A DNA stretch of 64,000 nucleotides from Betaproteobacteria bacterium (GTDB lineage: Bacteria > Pseudomonadota > Gammaproteobacteria > Burkholderiales > JACQAP01). The stretch lies in assembly GCA_016194905.1 (NCBI GenBank), contig JACQAP010000034.1:112142-176141 (forward strand). Reading direction: 5' to 3'. The position numbers and the translations under genes are program-made. Shown in pieces: positions 44,380 through 54,532 of this stretch. Each line of letters opens with the position of its first letter. Positions within the stretch are counted from its first letter, which is position 1. The notes below the pieces were generated by a model. The model was not told the DNA's origin, did no database searches, and worked only from the letters and a program-made list of their open reading frames with translations.

Positions 44380-45210
44380 ACAAGCGCGGATGGTGGCGCC
44401 GAGGGCGTCGCGGATATCGGCGTCGTCGGTGATCGGCCTGATCAGCGAAACATGGCAGGCCGCGACCGGCTCCACGCCCTGGCCGATCAGCGAACCGGCG
44501 TAGATCAGCATGCGCGTGGAGATGCCCTCTTCCAGTCCGTGCCCTTTCAGGTTGCGCGCACGCTCGGCGATGGTCACCAGTTTGCCGGCGGTTTCCGGAC
44601 CGACCCCGGATTCGTGGCTGACGATTTCGATTTCGATGTCGCGCACCGGATAACCGAAGTCGAGCGCGCCGAAGCGCTGCTTGGTCGATTGCTTGAGATC
44701 CTTGAGGATGCTCTGGTAGCCGGGGTTGTAGGAAATCACCAGTTGGAAATCCGGATGCGCGTGCACCAGTTCGTTCTTCTTTTCCAGCGGCAGCACGCGG
44801 CGCGCATCGGTCAGCGGATGGATCACGACCGTGGTGTCCTGGCGCGCTTCGACGACTTCATCGAGGTAGCAGATCGCACCGTAGCGCACGGCCAGCGTGA
44901 GCGGCCCATCCTGCCAGCGCGTGCCGTCGGCATCGAGCAGATAACGCCCGACCAGATCGGAGGCGGTCATGTCCTCGTTGCAGGCCAGGGTGATCAGCGG
45001 CTTGCCGAGCTTCCAGGCCATGTATTCGACAAAGCGGGTCTTGCCGCAGCCGGTCGGCCCCTTGAGCATCATCGGCATGCGCACGGCGTACGCCGCTTCG
45101 AACAACGCCACTTCATCGGCGACGGCGCGGTAATACGGCTCCGCGTCGATGGTGTACTGGCGGACGATGCCGTCGGCGGGCGTCAGGTTGTCGGTGTCCT
45201 GAGGATTCAT
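44374..45210 (-). CDS. CbbQ/NirQ/NorQ-type AAA+ ATPase
   Basis: 278-residue MoxR-family ATPase with Walker A GPTGCGKT (51-58), Walker [11 protein letters not shown] (about 112-121) and [18 protein letters not shown] near the sensor region. The start is at ATG 45210 (GAAGGAAATG site), only four bases after the ureD stop, so it is very probably expressed with the urease genes. With the following VWA protein it forms a putative activase pair. The target is not known; linkage to urease maturation genes is the clue. Confidence 0.9.
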   Translation of the reverse strand: MNPQDTDNLTPADGIVRQYTIDAEPYYRAVADEVALFEAAYAVRMPMMLKGPTGCGKTRFVEYMAWKLGKPLITLACNEDMTASDLVGRYLLDADGTRWQDGPLTLAVRYGAICYLDEVVEARQDTTVVIHPLTDARRVLPLEKKNELVHAHPDFQLVISYNPGYQSILKDLKQSTKQRFGALDFGYPVRDIEIEIVSHESGVGPETAGKLVTIAERARNLKGHGLEEGISTRMLIYAGSLIGQGVEPVAACHVSLIRPITDDADIRDALGATIRACF

Positions 45211-45214
45211 GGTT

Positions 45215-46084
45215 TCATTTCCTTCGCGGCATCGGCACCGCACCGGTCAGTGTCTGGCGAACGGCCGTCCATGCGGAAAACAGGGCAGCCTTCAGCGCGG
45301 CGGCATCGGTTGCAAGGATACGCGCCCACGCGCCGCTTTGGTTTGGGAGGATCGTCGCCCCGGCATAGACGCCGGCCGATGCCAGCGCGGCCCGCATCGC
45401 GGCGACGAGTTCGGCCGGCGGTTTGGCGGTGGTCACGACAAACAGGTTGCCCTGCGCCTTCCAGTGTCCGGTGATGCCGGCCAGTCCGCGCGCCAGTTGA
45501 ACGCCTTCAATCCGGAAGCGATCGCGAACCAGCAGCTTTCCCGCCGCATCTTCGATCCCGGTTTCGGATTGCAGCCAGTCGAACCGGCCGTCGCCGCCCT
45601 TCGGATCGTGCAACAGGACAGAATCGCCGAGGATGACGGTTGCACCCGGATGCACGCTCACGCGCACGCCGCTCGTCAGCTTCGCGCGCGGAAACAGGAT
45701 GACGGGATCGGGCAGATATTCGAGATACGATCCGGCCTGTGCATGGAGTTCGACCTGCTGACTCGCGGCCTGCGACGCCATGCTGTGTACGACGGTGGAG
45801 GCCGCGGTGGCAACGTGCGCAGCGGCGCCTTCGCCTGCGGCGATGCGCAGCCGCAGAGTATCGCCTTCGAAGATGCCACCCGAACAGGATTGCAGATATA
45901 CCGTCGGCATGCCGGGCGGATCGCCGGGCATCTTCAGGCTCCTGCCGACGTGGAAGGGATAGCCTACGCGCTGGCGATGCACATAGGTCGCCCCGTTCGC
46001 GTCGCACGCAAACTCCAGCTCCGCCTGCGCCGTCTGCGGCCGCGGAGGCGCCAGCGCGGTCGGACCCGCGTCGAGTGGATTCAC
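45215..46084 (-). CDS. ureD: Urease accessory protein UreD
   Basis: 289 residues from a GTG that overlaps the ureG stop (GTGA). [55 protein letters not shown] and [19 protein letters not shown] are typical of UreD/UreH, the scaffold that docks on apo-urease and receives UreF and UreG. It is the last classical urease gene of the cluster. Frames extended further upstream overlap ureG and are rejected. Confidence 0.93.
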   Translation of the reverse strand: MNPLDAGPTALAPPRPQTAQAELEFACDANGATYVHRQRVGYPFHVGRSLKMPGDPPGMPTVYLQSCSGGIFEGDTLRLRIAAGEGAAAHVATAASTVVHSMASQAASQQVELHAQAGSYLEYLPDPVILFPRAKLTSGVRVSVHPGATVILGDSVLLHDPKGGDGRFDWLQSETGIEDAAGKLLVRDRFRIEGVQLARGLAGITGHWKAQGNLFVVTTAKPPAELVAAMRAALASAGVYAGATILPNQSGAWARILATDAAALKAALFSAWTAVRQTLTGAVPMPRRK

Positions 46085-46740
46085 CGGTCGAACAACACCT
46101 GGCGGGAAATGGTTTCGACGACCGCACCGACGCCCTCTCCCTTCGCGCAGTTGGTCAGCAGTACCGGCCGGCCGCCGCGAACCTGATCGGCTTCGCGCAC
46201 CATGCGGTCGAGGTCGACATTCACATATTGCGCCAGGTCGGTCTTGTTGATGACCAGCAGATCGCACTGGATCACGCCGAGGCCGCGCTTGCGCGGGATG
46301 TCGTCCCCGCCGGCGACATCGATCACGAAGATCCAGTAGTCCACCAAGTCGAGCGAAAACGTCGAGGCGAGATTGTCGCCACCTGACTCGATCAGGATCA
46401 GATCCAGATTGCCGTACTTCTCGTCCAACTCGTCGGCGGCCTGCATGTTCATCGTCGGATCTTCACGAATGGCGGTATGTGGACAGGCGCCGGTCTCGAC
46501 CGCCAGCACGCGCGCCGGGTCGATCAGCCCGCTGCGGCGCACGCGCTCCGCGTCTTCCCTGGTGGCAAGATCGTTGGTGATGACCGCGAGATTGGTTCCG
46601 CGCTGGATGAAACGCGGAATGAGTTGCTCCAGCAGACGCGTCTTGCCCGACCCGACCGGCCCGCCGATGCCGACACGCGCGGCGCCCGGGTGCTGCGCAG
46701 CAGCAGCCGTGCCTTCGAATCCGGGAGTAACTGTGTTCAC
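46081..46740 (-). CDS. ureG: Urease accessory GTPase UreG
   Basis: 219-residue SIMIBI-class GTPase that delivers nickel to urease. P-loop GGPVGSGKT (26-34), [17 protein letters not shown] with the nickel-binding Cys 86-Pro-His 88, [16 protein letters not shown] and the base-recognition NKTDLA are all present. It lacks the long His-rich N-terminus of some plant and bacterial homologues. Coupled by overlap to ureD. Confidence 0.96.
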   Translation of the reverse strand: MNTVTPGFEGTAAAAQHPGAARVGIGGPVGSGKTRLLEQLIPRFIQRGTNLAVITNDLATREDAERVRRSGLIDPARVLAVETGACPHTAIREDPTMNMQAADELDEKYGNLDLILIESGGDNLASTFSLDLVDYWIFVIDVAGGDDIPRKRGLGVIQCDLLVINKTDLAQYVNVDLDRMVREADQVRGGRPVLLTNCAKGEGVGAVVETISRQVLFDR

Positions 46741-46754
46741 TTTCGTAGCTCCTT

Positions 46755-46815
46755 ACGTCAGGGCCGAGGAGCGAGTGAGGGGCTTCTCGGCCCTCGTACC
46801 TCGGCCCTCGAACCT
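46755..46815. repeat. Short tandem/inverted GC-rich repeat between ureG and ureC
   Basis: Repeated CTCGGCCCTCG-type units (GGCCGAGGAGCGAG, TCTCGGCCCTCG, CCTCGGCCCTCG) alternate orientation and can fold into a hairpin. It resembles the short-unit arms seen elsewhere but without the large inner segment. Confidence 0.6.
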
Positions 46816-46819
46816 GTTC

Positions 46820-48532
46820 TTATCTGAACATATATCGTTGAGCGAGCGGCACCACCTTCGCCGGTTCGCAGGTAATCACCTTGCCGTCGATCATGACGTC
46901 GAAGGTCTGCGGATTCACGGTGATGTTCGGGCAAACGTCGTTGTACAGCATGTGCGACTTGCTGAGCTTGCGGGTGCCCCGCGCCGGCAGCAACGCCTTG
47001 GTCATGCCGAGCTTTGCCTGGGTGCCGGCTTCCACCGCCAGATGATTGGTGAAGTTCACCGACAACGCCTTCTTCGCTTCGCCGAATGCGCCCCACTGCG
47101 GGCGCATGATCAGCGGCTCGCAGGTCATCAGCGATGCGGCGGAATCGCCCATCGCGCCCCAGGCGATGAAGCCGCCTTTGACCACCAGTTCCGGCTTGAT
47201 GCCGAAGAAGCCGGGGCGCCAGAGCACGATGTCGGCGATCTTGCCGTCTTCCAGGGACCCGATGTACTGGTCGATGCCAAAGGTCTTCGCGGCGTTGATG
47301 GTGTATTTGGCGATATAGCGCTTGATGCGTTCGTTGTCGCCGAGCCTGGTCTTTTCTTCCGGCAGCCGGCCGCGCTGATCCTTCATCTTGGAAGCGAGCT
47401 GCCAGGTACGGGCGATGACTTCGTTGATGCGCCCCATGCCCTGGCTGTCGGACCCGAGCATCGAGATCGCGCCGATGTCGTGCAGCACATCCTCGGCGGC
47501 GATGGTCTGCGCGCGAATGCGCGACTCCGCAAAGGCAACGTCCTCCGGCACCGACGGGTTCAGGTGATGGCACACCATGATCATGTCGAGGTGTTCGTCG
47601 AAGGTGTTCACGGTGTAGGGATTGGTCGGATTGGTCGACGACGGCAGGCAGTTCATCTTTCCCGCCACCGCGATGATGTCCGGCGCATGGCCGCCGCCCG
47701 CACCCTCGGTATGGTACATGTGGATGGTGCGGCCTTTGATCGCGGCGAGCGTATCTTCCAGGAAACCGGATTCGTTCAGCGTGTCCGTATGGAGTTGCAC
47801 CTGGAAGTCGAGTTCGTCGGCTACCGAGAGGCAGGTGTCGATCACCGCCGGCATGGCGCCCCAGTCTTCGTGGATCTTCAGTCCGAGGCAACCGCCGCGC
47901 AGCTGCTCCTCGAGCGATTCCGGCTTGGACGTATTGCCACGTCCGAGGAAACCGAAGTTGATCGGCCAGGCCTCGGAAGCCTGCAGCATCTTGCCGACAT
48001 TCCATTCGCCGCCGCAGTCGATGCCGACGGTGATCGGCCCGAGCGAACCGCCGATCATGGTGGTGAGTCCCGAGGCAATCGCATGCTCGCAGAGCTGCGC
48101 CGAATCGAAGTGCACGTGCACGTCGATGCCACCCGGTGTCGCAATCAGGCCTTCGGCGTCCCGCACAGTCGTCGACACCCCGCACACCAGCTTCGGATGC
48201 ACGCCGTCCATCACCTCCGGATTGCCGGCCTTGCCGATGGCGACGATCTTGCCGTCCTTGATGCCGATGTCGCCTTTGACGATGCCGAGCACGGGATCGA
48301 TGATCGTGGCGTTGCAGATCAGCATGTCGAGCGAGCCTTGCGCGGCGCTGTAACCCGCTTTCAGTCCCATGCCGTCGCGCAGCGTCTTGCCGCCGCCGTG
48401 CAGGCACTCGTCGCCCGGCACGGCGTAGTCGTGCTCGATTTCGGCGAGCAGCGAAGTATCGCCGAGGCGCACGGCGTCGCCTTTGGTGGGACCGTACATT
48501 GCCGCGTAGTCGCGGCGCGTCATCTTTGCCAT
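46820..48532 (-). CDS. ureC: Urease subunit alpha
   Basis: 570-residue catalytic subunit hydrolysing urea to ammonia and carbamate. Nickel ligands and active-site residues are all visible: His 139 and His 141 (DVHVHF), the carbamylated Lys 219 ([10 protein letters not shown]), His 248 ([10 protein letters not shown]), His 274 ([14 protein letters not shown]) and the flap Cys 321-His 322 ([20 protein letters not shown]). The length matches bacterial UreC. Two starts are possible (MAKM and M4). The gap to ureAB contains a repeat. Confidence 0.97.
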   Translation of the reverse strand: MAKMTRRDYAAMYGPTKGDAVRLGDTSLLAEIEHDYAVPGDECLHGGGKTLRDGMGLKAGYSAAQGSLDMLICNATIIDPVLGIVKGDIGIKDGKIVAIGKAGNPEVMDGVHPKLVCGVSTTVRDAEGLIATPGGIDVHVHFDSAQLCEHAIASGLTTMIGGSLGPITVGIDCGGEWNVGKMLQASEAWPINFGFLGRGNTSKPESLEEQLRGGCLGLKIHEDWGAMPAVIDTCLSVADELDFQVQLHTDTLNESGFLEDTLAAIKGRTIHMYHTEGAGGGHAPDIIAVAGKMNCLPSSTNPTNPYTVNTFDEHLDMIMVCHHLNPSVPEDVAFAESRIRAQTIAAEDVLHDIGAISMLGSDSQGMGRINEVIARTWQLASKMKDQRGRLPEEKTRLGDNERIKRYIAKYTINAAKTFGIDQYIGSLEDGKIADIVLWRPGFFGIKPELVVKGGFIAWGAMGDSAASLMTCEPLIMRPQWGAFGEAKKALSVNFTNHLAVEAGTQAKLGMTKALLPARGTRKLSKSHMLYNDVCPNITVNPQTFDVMIDGKVITCEPAKVVPLAQRYMFR

Positions 48533-48579
48533 GTGAAGCCTTTCTGCGGTTACCTAATTCGCTTTCGCTGCTACATAGA

Positions 48580-48835
48580 TTTCTAAATCTGGCCGGAGGC
48601 AGCCCGGCGGCTGGTCACTTTTCTTGCGCGGCCAAGAAAAGTAACCAAAAGAAGGCCGCCCCTGGTGTCACGCCCCTTGTCAGGGGTGTCCCTGTGCTGC
48701 CTGCCTCGATGAGGCGACTGCGGAACTCGACCTGGCGAGGCGCACACAACGCGCCTCACTGCGGGACTCGAACAGTCCTCGTCGACACCCCCTCATCGAG
48801 TCGAGCTGCTCGGCGCGCCACAAGGGGAAAGAAAA
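48580..48835. repeat. Intergenic repeat with TTTTCTTG hairpin between ureC and ureAB
   Basis: GGTCACTTTTCTTG and CAAGAAAAGTAACC pair around CGCGGC (about 48614-48647). They are followed by GGCCGCCCC and a further GC-rich block with several inverted segments (CACGCCCCTTG / CAAGGGG-like). The hairpin start resembles a dispersed repeat I recall from many betaproteobacteria. It interrupts the urease operon. Confidence 0.7.
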
Positions 48836-48848
48836 AGCTATCGCGTCG

Positions 48849-49547
48849 TCACGCTCCTTTAAAGCCCTGAGCCTTTGCTTTTTTCAAGGCGCCTATTTTG
48901 CTCTTCTCTCCCTTCGTCGTTCCGTCCGTCAGATTGTTCAACCCGAATATCTCTCCGCTGCCGCCGAACGCGGCGAGCGTGATTTGCTTTGCCTCGCCGG
49001 GCTCGAATCGCACTGCCGTACCGGCGGGAATGTCGAGGTGCATGCCGAACGACGCGGCGCGATCGAAGTCGAGCGCCTTGTTCGCTTCGAAGAAGTGATA
49101 GTGGCTGCCGATCTGGATCGGGCGGTCGCCGGTGTTCACCGCCTTGATGGTGACTTTCGTCCGACCGGCGTTGAGTTCGATGTCGCCTTCCGGCGTGAAG
49201 ATCTCGCCGGGCACGACCGCCCTGGCGTCCTTCTTCTGCTTGCCGGAACGGATCGGATCGTGGACGGTCACGAGCTTGGTGCCATCCGGAAAGGTGGCCT
49301 CGACCTGCAATACCGGCATCAGGTCCGCCACGCCGGGCATGACGTCGTCCGCATTCAGGATCGTCGAGCCGTAGCCGATGAGATCCGCAACGGAGCGACC
49401 TTCACGCGCGCCCTCCAGGATCTCGTCGGCGATGATCGCGGTGGCTTCCGGATAATTGAGCTTGAGTCCCTTGGCCCGCCGCTTCCTGGCCAGCTCCGCG
49501 GCGGTGTAGATCGTCAGCCGTTCCAGTTCTGTCGGTGTCAGCAACAT
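48849..49547 (-). CDS. ureAB: Fused urease gamma and beta subunits
   Basis: 232 residues. Residues 1-100 are the gamma subunit ([39 protein letters not shown]) and about 106-232 the beta subunit ([54 protein letters not shown]). Most proteobacteria keep ureA and ureB separate; fusions occur in Helicobacter and some others. The C-terminal tail [16 protein letters not shown] is slightly extended. It forms the structural urease with ureC. Confidence 0.95.
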   Translation of the reverse strand: MLLTPTELERLTIYTAAELARKRRAKGLKLNYPEATAIIADEILEGAREGRSVADLIGYGSTILNADDVMPGVADLMPVLQVEATFPDGTKLVTVHDPIRSGKQKKDARAVVPGEIFTPEGDIELNAGRTKVTIKAVNTGDRPIQIGSHYHFFEANKALDFDRAASFGMHLDIPAGTAVRFEPGEAKQITLAAFGGSGEIFGLNNLTDGTTKGEKSKIGALKKAKAQGFKGA

Positions 49548-49579
49548 ACTCTTACCCTATAGATAATTTCTCAACGCCT

Positions 49580-50260
49580 TTAGTTTGCAAACAGCCGTGA
49601 GTCCTGGACTTCGTGCCGCATGGCCGCGATCTCGGCGTGCGGCGCGTAGGCGGTCAACTCCTCGGCCTGCCCCGCAGGCAACCGCAGCAGTTCCACCAGA
49701 ACCGGCCTCACCTGCAGCAATATTTTCTGGGCATCGAGATGGCCGATCATTCCCAGGCGCAACGCGGCGCCGACGATGCCGGTAGACAACGTGTGCGCGG
49801 ACACCGCGCGGCAGGCTTCCTCGGAAAGTCCGGTCGCGTTCCACAACATGCCCTGCACCACCGGCAAATGCCCGCGCGCCTTGCGCTCCGCGATTCTCTG
49901 GCGATATTCGGCGGCGCCCGGCGTACCCAGACCAACGTGGACTTTCAGCAGGGATGCGCCGGCGCGACGCGAGCCTTCGCGCAACTCGGTGGCCAACGTC
50001 ATCGCTTCGACGAGATCGTCGAGATCCGCCAGGCGATCGAACTTGCCGTCCGCGCGCATCGCCGCGACGAGCACGGGCGCATCGAAGCGGGCCCAGCGAT
50101 GGACAAGCTGTCCTTCCAGGAATTGCGCGACCTGCTCCGCCGAAACGATTTCGCCGTCGGCGCGCAACGTCTCCAGTCCCCAGGAAAACGCGATGCTGCC
50201 GCTGGGGAAAAAACTGTCGGAGTATTGCAATGCGCCCAGCAGGCTGTGCGGTTCAGGCAT
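49580..50260 (-). CDS. ureF: Urease accessory protein UreF
   Basis: 226 residues from ATG 50260, inside the end of ureE. LGALQYSDSFFPSGSIAFSW then GLETLRADGEI is the UreF N-terminal signature; the rest is all-helical with the late EIAAMRHEVQDSRLFAN. UreF recruits UreG to the UreD-urease complex and checks nickel delivery. It overlaps ureE by eight bases. Confidence 0.93.
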   Translation of the reverse strand: MPEPHSLLGALQYSDSFFPSGSIAFSWGLETLRADGEIVSAEQVAQFLEGQLVHRWARFDAPVLVAAMRADGKFDRLADLDDLVEAMTLATELREGSRRAGASLLKVHVGLGTPGAAEYRQRIAERKARGHLPVVQGMLWNATGLSEEACRAVSAHTLSTGIVGAALRLGMIGHLDAQKILLQVRPVLVELLRLPAGQAEELTAYAPHAEIAAMRHEVQDSRLFAN

Positions 50261-50702
50261 TGCCGATCTGCCTCGCTCTGCCGTCCGCAATAAACGGCTG
50301 GAGCCGCTCAAGATAGCGGTCGACCGGGCCCTGCAACGCAATGCGCAGCCAGGCGCCTTCGAAGCGCACGGCCCAGTGCATGTTGCCGGCGAAATAGCCC
50401 AGCTCGAGCGCGGAAGCCGTATCGCGCGGCGCCAGCGTCAGCCACTCGGTTTCGCGCATGCGCACCACCACCGCCCGCTCGTCGGTGAGCATCAGGACCG
50501 CGCCGTTGAACAACTGCTGGGCACGATCGAGGACGACGGCGCATTCGGTGCCGGTATCGGTGGAAGCCCGCATCCGGTGACGTTGCGTGTCCTCGCTGGA
50601 CAGCGACAGGTATTCGACCTTGCCGTGATGTCCGAGATGGTGAAGCCGTTCGGCGATGGATGGATCCGTGGCCGCGCCGATGATGTTTTCGAGTTTCAGC
50701 AT
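50253..50702 (-). CDS. ureE: Urease accessory protein UreE
   Basis: 149-residue nickel metallochaperone: YLSLSSEDTQRHRMRASTDT, VVLDRAQQLFNGAVLMLTDE and the C-terminal domain with YFAGNMHWAVRFEGAWLRIA. The conserved His of the family's GNMHWAVR is present. The His-rich tail of some homologues is missing, so nickel-storage capacity is probably low. It is the first ure gene after amiE. Confidence 0.9.
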   Translation of the reverse strand: MLKLENIIGAATDPSIAERLHHLGHHGKVEYLSLSSEDTQRHRMRASTDTGTECAVVLDRAQQLFNGAVLMLTDERAVVVRMRETEWLTLAPRDTASALELGYFAGNMHWAVRFEGAWLRIALQGPVDRYLERLQPFIADGRARQIGNA

Positions 50703-50763
50703 GATACTGAGTCGAGGAAAAACCGAACTGCGCGAGTGCAGTCCGGCATGACGGCTATGGTCC

Positions 50764-51804
50764 TCAGCGGTGCGCCGGTTCCTTCTTGTTGGGAATGCCG
50801 GGGATCGGCGCCTCGTCGGTTCCGACGGTGGAACGCGTGATCGCCTCCACCATCTCGCGGGTTGCATCCGGATCCGTGATCCACTTCTTGTAGAAGTCGT
50901 AGGGGCAGGCCGCCACACCCTTGTCGCCTTCGTGGGAATTGATCAGGCCGGTGTAACCGCGGTGCAGCAGCTTGAACAGATGGTTTTCCGACTGCATGTT
51001 CTTGCGCGCATCGCGGATCAGCGACTTGGACAGCGCCGCGTACTGGATGCCGTAATCCTCTTCGCCGCATTCGCCGAGCGTGCGCCCGTCGAAGCCGATG
51101 ATCGCCGAGTGGCCGAAGTAGGAATACACGCCGTCGAAGCCGGCCGCATTCGCCACCGCGACGTAGACGTTGTTGGCCCAGGCCATCGCCTTGGCCATGA
51201 TGACCTGCTGGTCCTTGGCCGGATACATGTAGCCCTGGCAGCGCACGATCAATTCCGCGCCTTTCATCGCACAGTCGCGCCAGATTTCCGGATAGTTGCC
51301 GTCATCGCAGATGATCAGCGACACTTTCAGGCCTTTCGGGCCTTCGGAGACGTAGGTGCAGTTGCCGGGATACCAGCCTTCGATCGGCACCCAGGGCATG
51401 ATCTTGCGATACTTCTGCACGATCTCGCCCTTGTCGTTCATGAGGATCAGCGTGTTGTACGGGGCCTTGTTCGGATGTTCCTCGTGCCTTTCGCCGGTCA
51501 GCGAGAACACTCCCCATACCTTGGCTTCGCGGCACGCGGCGGCAAATATGTCGGTTTCCTCGCCCGGGCAGCTGGAAGCGGTGTCGTACATTTCCTTGCT
51601 GTCGTACATGATCCCGTGCGTGCTGTACTCCGGGAAAATCACCAGGTCCATGCCGGGCAGGCCGACCTTCATGCCCTTGATCATCTCGCCGATCTTCTTA
51701 GCGTTTTCCAGCACCTCTTTTTTGGTGTGCATCCGCGGCATTTTGTAATTGACGACCGCGACGCCCACCGTGTCCTTGCTGCTCGAAATATCACCGTGCA
51801 TCAT
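50764..51804 (-). CDS. amiE: Aliphatic amidase AmiE
   Basis: 346 residues. The sequence starts with the AmiE-type [20 protein letters not shown] and keeps the nitrilase-superfamily catalytic residues at the family positions: Glu 59 (FPEYST), Lys 134 (YRKIMPW), Glu 142 (PIEGWYPG) and Cys 166 ([10 protein letters not shown]). It hydrolyses short aliphatic amides (acetamide, propionamide, acrylamide) to acid and ammonia in the cytoplasm. Its place between the transporter and urease genes, and the AmiC/AmiR pair nearby, support an amide-inducible locus. Formamidase (AmiF) is less likely from the N-terminus. Confidence 0.93.
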   Translation of the reverse strand: MMHGDISSSKDTVGVAVVNYKMPRMHTKKEVLENAKKIGEMIKGMKVGLPGMDLVIFPEYSTHGIMYDSKEMYDTASSCPGEETDIFAAACREAKVWGVFSLTGERHEEHPNKAPYNTLILMNDKGEIVQKYRKIMPWVPIEGWYPGNCTYVSEGPKGLKVSLIICDDGNYPEIWRDCAMKGAELIVRCQGYMYPAKDQQVIMAKAMAWANNVYVAVANAAGFDGVYSYFGHSAIIGFDGRTLGECGEEDYGIQYAALSKSLIRDARKNMQSENHLFKLLHRGYTGLINSHEGDKGVAACPYDFYKKWITDPDATREMVEAITRSTVGTDEAPIPGIPNKKEPAHR

Positions 51805-51926
51805 GATTCTGATCTCCTTTTCATCATTGATCGTTTGAAGCTAACTCCCATTTGCGCACGGCCTCAGGCTGCGCGATCTTTTGCGGGCTGATGCCCGTCT
51901 TCGTTTTTCTGTTTCCGTCCGGCGCT

Positions 51927-52616
51927 TTAGACCGTCAGGAATGCATGAATCTTTGCGGTATCCACCCGCTCCCTGGTGTCCTCATAGACGAACTCGCCCT
52001 TTTCGATGATCAGAAAGCGATCGGCGATTTCCTGCGTGAACCACAGCACCTGCTCCGACACCACCATCGAGAAGTTGCGTTCGGCCTTCAGGCGATTGAG
52101 CGTCTTGGCGATGTCCTTGATGATCGACGGCTGGATGCCTTCGGTCGGCTCGTCCAGGATCAGCACTTTCGGATTCGAGACCAGCGCGCGGGAAATCGCG
52201 AGCTGCTGCTGTTGCCCTCCGGACAGGTTGCCGCCCTTGCGATTGCGCATCTCGTGCAAAACCGGAAAGGTGTCGTAGACGAACTGGGGCACGCTCTTGT
52301 CCGGCATGTTCTCCATTCCGGACAGGATGTTTTCCTCGACGGTGAGGTAGGGAAAAATCATCCGGCCCTGCGGTACGTAAGCAAGCCCCGCAGCCACCCG
52401 CTCGTAGCTTTTCCTGCCGAGCAGCGGCTTGCCGTCCAGCGCCACGTTGCCGCTGCGTGCCGGCAGCACGCCGATCAGAGACTTCAGCAGCGTGGTCTTG
52501 CCCATGCCGTTGCGGCCCATGATCGCCAGGGTTTCGCGCTCGCCGAGCGCGAAACCGACATTGCGGATCACATGGCTGTCGCCGTAGTAGACGTTCAGAT
52601 TCTGTACTTCAAACAT
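51927..52616 (-). CDS. urtE: Urea/short-chain amide ABC transporter ATPase UrtE
   Basis: 229 residues of the LivF/UrtE type: Walker A GRNGMGKTT, signature LSGGQQQQLAISRAL, Walker B VLILDEPTEGIQPSIIKDI and the UrtE-like VSEQVLWFTQEIADRFLIIE. With UrtD it powers uptake through UrtB/UrtC. Given amiE in the cluster, the imported substrate could be urea, short amides or both. 122 bases separate it from amiE. Confidence 0.93.
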   Translation of the reverse strand: MFEVQNLNVYYGDSHVIRNVGFALGERETLAIMGRNGMGKTTLLKSLIGVLPARSGNVALDGKPLLGRKSYERVAAGLAYVPQGRMIFPYLTVEENILSGMENMPDKSVPQFVYDTFPVLHEMRNRKGGNLSGGQQQQLAISRALVSNPKVLILDEPTEGIQPSIIKDIAKTLNRLKAERNFSMVVSEQVLWFTQEIADRFLIIEKGEFVYEDTRERVDTAKIHAFLTV

Positions 52617-52655
52617 TGCTTTGGATCCCCAGCCCCTATCCCCTAGTCCCTGGGC

Positions 52656-53393
52656 CTAATGGCCCAGATACACGTCGATTACGCGTTCGTCGTTCTGCAC
52701 CTGTTCCATCGTGCCCTCGGCGAGCTTCCTGCCCTGATGCAGCACGGTGACTTTCTGCGCGATCAACTTGACGAAGGCCATGTCATGCTCGATGACGACC
52801 ATCGAGCGGCCTTTGGCAATGCGCTTGAGCAGTTCCGCGGTCCGCTCGCGTTCGCGCGCGCTCATGCCGGCGACCGGCTCGTCGAGCAGCATCAACTCCG
52901 GGTCCTGCATCAGCAGCATGCCGATCTCGAGCCACTGCTTCTGGCCGTGCGAAAGCAGGCCGGCCTTGGTGCCGAGCTGCTCGTCCAGGTAGATCTGACG
53001 CGCAACGCTTTCGATCTTTTCCACGATCTCGGGTGCGCGCCGGAAGAACAGCGAGCCGAACACGTTGCGCTTTTTTGGGTACGAGATCTCCAGGTTCTCG
53101 AGCACCGTGAGGTCTTCGTAGACGGAAGGATTCTGGAATTTGCGTCCCACACCGGCGCGGGTGATCTGATATTCGATCATGCTGGTGAGCTGGCGATTCT
53201 TGAAGCGGATGGAACCGCCGCTCGGTTTGGTCTTGCCGCAGATCATGTCCAGCAGCGTGGTCTTGCCCGCTCCGTTGGGGCCGATGACGACACGCAACTC
53301 CTCTTCCTCGACATAGAAGTTCAGGCCGTCGACGGCTTTGAAGCCATCGAAAGAAACGGTGAGGTCCTCGACGGAGAGGATGAGCACGCTCAC
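52656..53393 (-). CDS. urtD: Urea/short-chain amide ABC transporter ATPase UrtD
   Basis: 245 residues of the LivG/UrtD type. Walker A GPNGAGKTT, TRAGVGRKFQNPSVYEDLTV (UrtD hallmark), signature LSHGQKQWLEIGMLL and Walker B LMLLDEPVAGMSARE. The SHGQ signature is typical of UrtD. Its start overlaps the urtC stop by four bases (ATGA). A short run of CCCCTA-type heptamers lies between it and urtE. Confidence 0.94.
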   Translation of the reverse strand: MSVLILSVEDLTVSFDGFKAVDGLNFYVEEEELRVVIGPNGAGKTTLLDMICGKTKPSGGSIRFKNRQLTSMIEYQITRAGVGRKFQNPSVYEDLTVLENLEISYPKKRNVFGSLFFRRAPEIVEKIESVARQIYLDEQLGTKAGLLSHGQKQWLEIGMLLMQDPELMLLDEPVAGMSARERERTAELLKRIAKGRSMVVIEHDMAFVKLIAQKVTVLHQGRKLAEGTMEQVQNDERVIDVYLGH

Positions 53394-54532
53394 TCCGGCG
53401 CTCCGGCGCGTGCGTTCTTATTGCCCGTCAACTTGTCCAGCAGACTCGCCAGGCCTTCGGGCAGGAAGATGACGACGAGCATGAACAATCCGCCGATGAA
53501 ATACAGCCAGTACTCGACGAAATTCTCCGAGAAGAAGGTCTTGCCCGCACCCACCAGGATCGCGCCGTAGACCGCACCGATCAGCGACAGGCGTCCACCG
53601 ACCGCGGCATAGATCACCATTTCGATCGAAGGCACGATGCCGACCAGCGAAGGCGACGCCAGTCCGATCTGGAGGGTGAACAGCGCGCCGCCGACGGAAG
53701 ACAGCACCGCGGCGACGGCAAAGATGAATCCCTTGAACATCGCCGGGTCGTACCCGGAAAACCGCACGCGGTCTTCGCGGTCGCGGATCGCAACCAGGAT
53801 CTTGCCAAGCCGGCTGCCGATGATGAAGCGTCCGACGACCAGCGCAACCAGCAGCAGCGCGACCGTGACGAAGTACAAGCCGGTACGCACGCCTTGAGCT
53901 TCGAAGCTGATGCCGAAGAAGGTCTTGAAGTCGGTAATGCCGTTGACGCCGCCGGTCACGCCCTGCCGGCCGATGATGACGATGGACATGATCGCCGCGA
54001 GCGCAAGGGTGATGATCGAGAAATAGACACCGCCGACGCGCTTGCGGAAATTGAGATAGGCCAGTACGAAGGCGATGAACGCCGGCAGGATGATCATGGC
54101 CGGCAACGTGAACCAGAAATAATGGAACGGCTCCCACCACCATGGCAGCGCATCGACGCTGTTCCAGACCATGAAGTCCGGCAGGCTGGAGCCGAAAAAT
54201 TCGGACAGTGCCTGAGCCGAACTGTCGCTGGTGGTCGACTCCAGCTTCAGGTACATCGCCATCATGTAACTGCCCAGACCGAAGAAGATGCCCTGGCCGA
54301 GGCTCAGAATGCCCCCGTAACCCCAGATCAGCACGATGCCGATCGCGGGGAAAGCGAAGCACAGGTATTTCGCCAGCAGGTTCAGGCGGAATTCGGATAA
54401 CACGAGCGGCATCAGGACCAGCAGCAAGCCGAGAATCGGCAGGCCCAGCAGCCGCAGCCATTGCACCGGCGTGCGACGAGCAACTCCGCTCCGCGCACCC
54501 GCACCGTTCACTGCGCCGACTCCGTTACCCAC
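53390..54532 (-). CDS. urtC: Urea/short-chain amide ABC transporter permease UrtC
   Basis: 380 residues from a GTG that shares one base with the urtB stop. About ten hydrophobic helices with LCFAFPAIGIVLIWGYGGIL, GLGSYMMAMYLKL and the cytoplasmic loop RDREDRVRFSGYDPAMFKGF. The LivM/UrtC type forms the channel with UrtB. The periplasmic loop GSSLPDFMVWNSVDALPWWW is typical for UrtC. Confidence 0.93.
   Translation of the reverse strand: MGNGVGAVNGAGARSGVARRTPVQWLRLLGLPILGLLLVLMPLVLSEFRLNLLAKYLCFAFPAIGIVLIWGYGGILSLGQGIFFGLGSYMMAMYLKLESTTSDSSAQALSEFFGSSLPDFMVWNSVDALPWWWEPFHYFWFTLPAMIILPAFIAFVLAYLNFRKRVGGVYFSIITLALAAIMSIVIIGRQGVTGGVNGITDFKTFFGISFEAQGVRTGLYFVTVALLLVALVVGRFIIGSRLGKILVAIRDREDRVRFSGYDPAMFKGFIFAVAAVLSSVGGALFTLQIGLASPSLVGIVPSIEMVIYAAVGGRLSLIGAVYGAILVGAGKTFFSENFVEYWLYFIGGLFMLVVIFLPEGLASLLDKLTGNKNARAGAPE

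Noticed and set aside
48499..48870. 123-residue plus frame
   Set aside because: It is the translation of the dispersed repeat between ureC and ureAB.
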